A stretch of DNA of 64,000 nt from positions 25,922,234 to 25,986,233 of the forward strand of contig CM069456.1 in assembly GCA_035610835.1 (NCBI GenBank), in the 5' to 3' direction. The position numbers and the translations under genes are program-made. Every line of letters starts with the position of its first letter. Position 1 is the first letter of the stretch. Under the pieces are notes generated by a model that did no database searches, was not told where the DNA came from, and saw only the letters and a program-made list of their open reading frames with translations. The DNA is from Ophiura sarsii. Taxonomy: Eukaryota; Echinodermata; Ophiuroidea; Amphilepidida; Ophiuridae. Below are positions 61,934 to 64,000 of this stretch, piece by piece.

Positions 61934-62398
61934 GTGAGTTTCTTAGTATCATAATCATTTATGCTTCCATTGCTTTAGGCAACCTACATTGATATTAGGG
62001 ATTTTTCAACGTAGTGTCTAGTCTGATTGTCAGATCGTATGCACATGATTGGTTTCTAGAGTTTAATCAGTTCCAAATTTGGGGAACATTTTTTGGTTTT
62101 TTTTATCTCTCCACTCGCAAACGTTTACCCGCGCGATTATGGCCACACACACACACGGTTTTTGCAGCACGCACGCTTCACGCACGCATGATACACACAG
62201 GGTGTCTAAAAAAACCCGTGCACGTGTTTACCCAACTTATTGACCACGAACTTCTAGAATTTGGTGTAACAATTGTATACATATTGATAGACTAAACGCT
62301 TAGCTTTCGTATGACGTTCATTTCATCTGGTTTGGTTTTGTCAATCTTGAGATATGACCAATTAACTAAGCATACCTGAAATCGATATTGTGCCACTT

Positions 62399-62465
62399 TA
62401 CAATGAATAAAAAAGGGTTACCCGGAGAGGGGGGTTGGTGGTTGGGGGGGGGGGGGGGGGTGTTA
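62399..62465. repeat. G-rich run
   Basis: GGAGAGGGGGGTTGGTGGTT followed by about 20 G. Confidence 0.85.
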
Positions 62466-63310
62466 CCAAACCCTAAAAACAAATCCAATCCGAAATGCAG
62501 AGTATGCTTATTTGGGTATCATGGTATAGCCAGAGGTTCCTTCTATCCATACATACCAAAACAAGTACATACATCCCACGCATGACGTCACAATGGCGGC
62601 ACCAAACATGGTCGACCTCAAAATCCCGCCGTATTCGCTGGACAGTAACTAGTAAAATATAGACCAAAATAGAAATCTTCGCCAAAAAAGTTCCAAATAT
62701 CGGAATTTCAACCGATTTCTTGCTCATTAGTCAGGAAAATGGTGTTTGTAACAAAGGCCCATGCTATTATATTCAGGACCATACAATTAAAATATTTTTC
62801 AAAATGGCGATTTAAAAATATTGTAAGGTGGCAACCACCCCACCTTCTACCGGACTTTGACGGCTTACCCTACCCCCCGGGTAAGGTGGCACCCTCAATT
62901 TGTATTCGTCAAAATGATCGCAGGGGATGTTAAAGCGATCACCTAGACGCCCTAGGTCACTGTTATTTGCGTTTTAGCGCAAGCGGTGACCACCCTCCCT
63001 ATAGGATGACGAGGGTTTTAATGCTTATCTTAAACATTCTGTCTGTAAAAGTGGCACAACGTCGATTTTAGGTAGCTTTAGTTAATCGATCATATCTCAG
63101 GATTGACAAATAACAACTGTGTTCGAGATTTTCAGAAAGAATACACACCTGTTTCATGGTATGTAGGCCAATTTGGTAACACGGTTCATGCAATGAATTG
63201 GATTCAATTGAATGTAGAATAGGCCGGGTGCGATTCCCCTTTGTAGTCCGTTGCGAATGGCTACAGGGATTACCTATAGAAGTATCACAATATTTCTACA
63301 ACACAACTGA

Positions 63311-63722
63311 TATTAATCATGAGGCAGATGATCTACCGCTAGGCCGGGGGGGGGGGGGGGGGGGGGGGGGAACCATATATACTTCGCCATCTATATACCC
63401 TGGGGCCATTATTTCATCGAAAACTGCAGAGCCGGGTGACATAAGCACACCGCATCGTAGTAATTCGTAGTTACTCAAGACTAAAATTAGAAGAATTTTT
63501 TTTTTCGCGGCCAAATAGCGAGGGGGAAAAGGATGAAAAGGCCCCCCGGGGCTCGAACCCCGGACCACTAGGTTAGAGACAGACGATCTACCGCTAGGTC
63601 ACGGGGGAAACCATACATGGCTCAGTATACTTCGCCATCTATATACCCTGGGGCAATTATTTAATCGAAAAACTGCCGAGCCGGGTGACACAAGCACACC
63701 GCATCGTATTAATTCGTAGTAT
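63311..63722. repeat. Tandem pair of about 260-bp units with tRNA-like head
   Basis: ACTTCGCCATCTATATACCC, GCCGGGTGACA(T/C)AAGCACA and CCGCATCGTA recur (about 63380-63470 and 63629-63722). Before each is GATCTACCGCTAGG. In the second, the minus strand shows GGTTCGAGCCCC and TGACCTAGCGGTAG, a tRNA-like A/B-box pair with a GC-rich stem. A G run of over 20 interrupts the first. Confidence 0.7.
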
Positions 63723-64000
63723 TTTTAACCAGGATATTTAGTTATGTACTGTATTTGCACTTTTCTTGATTAGTGCATTGCGGTATAGGCCTACTGTATA
63801 ACATGTTAAATTATAGCCATCATTTAATGGCTACTCTTGGTGTTTTTCTATGTGCATTCATAGTTTGTACATGCTATTTGTTATCTTGTACAGCGCTTTG
63901 TGATCTTTTCGATGTAAGGCGCTATATATATGCCTGTTATTATTATCATTATTATAATCCATTCATGTGAATAATTTCAAAAAGGCTTTCAATTATTACA
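63723..64000. other. Right edge
   Basis: AT-rich with TAGGCCTAC and (ATT)n-like sequence. No gene assigned. Confidence 0.4.

Larger units (their letters stand above)
61382..63222. repeat. Large inverted structure, about 1.8 kb
   Basis: ATTCAATTGAATC, TTCATTGCATGAACCGTGTT and GAAACAGGTGTGT at 61390-61470 pair with 63135-63222. Another inverted pair inside (AGATATGA, TTAACTAA, TTGTGCCACTTT) links 62330-62400 to 63050-63115. A CAGGGTGTCTAAAAAAACCC end starts near 62199. Probably overlapping transposons. Confidence 0.6.

Noticed and set aside
62584..62652. Short frame MAAPNMVDLKIPPYSLDSN after a TGACGTCA site
   Set aside because: 19 codons only, no donor or domain; lies within overlapping inverted repeats.

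Overview
This looks like AT-rich animal nuclear DNA. The genes have spliceosomal introns with canonical GT/AG borders, the gene density is very low, and there are many miniature inverted-repeat elements (MITEs), minisatellites and simple repeats. There are no operons, ribosome binding sites or other bacterial features. The one clearly functional gene is a Hox gene of the central (Hox5/Scr) class. Its homeodomain, hexapeptide and N-terminus fit an invertebrate deuterostome. An echinoderm or hemichordate is my best guess, but the window alone does not settle it.

Layout. (1) 1-5.1 kb: a decayed gene for a P2X7-intracellular-type zinc domain, in three recognisable exon remnants with frameshifts and a stop. 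Its introns are full of MITEs and a ~105-bp minisatellite. (2) 5.2-19.6 kb: a run of mobile-element debris. It holds several foldback MITEs, a hAT-type element with an 8-bp target duplication and a second hAT-like element nested in it, a 5'-truncated LINE end, tRNA-like SINE scraps and C-rich low-complexity DNA. (3) 20.3-39.3 kb: the Hox5-like gene on the + strand. Exon 1 (20674-21139) carries the N-terminus and the YPWM hexapeptide. A 17,866-bp phase-1 intron follows, then exon 2 (39006-39328) with the whole homeodomain. The two exons join to a 262-residue protein. The intron holds inverted MITE copies, ~2 kb of tandem segmental repeats, a 616-bp foldback with hammerhead-like cores, a LINE fragment, an array of hairpin repeats and another MITE ~500 bp before exon 2. 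(4) 39.3-44.6 kb: relatively unique DNA, probably 3' UTR and downstream flank, with two MITEs. (5) 44.6-64 kb: a repeat-dense intergenic region. It has a TGACTC-array foldback, TTAA-flanked MITEs, three TA-flanked mariner-like foldbacks, several minisatellites, a tandem segmental duplication with a datable PIF/Harbinger-like insertion (empty sites present in the same window), and one possible coding exon of unknown identity near 61.8 kb.

The genes do not form a pathway. The interest lies in a Hox locus that is long-introned and heavily invaded by small transposons on all sides. No CRISPR, rRNA or intact tRNA gene was seen, and I did not spot a mir-10 hairpin by eye.
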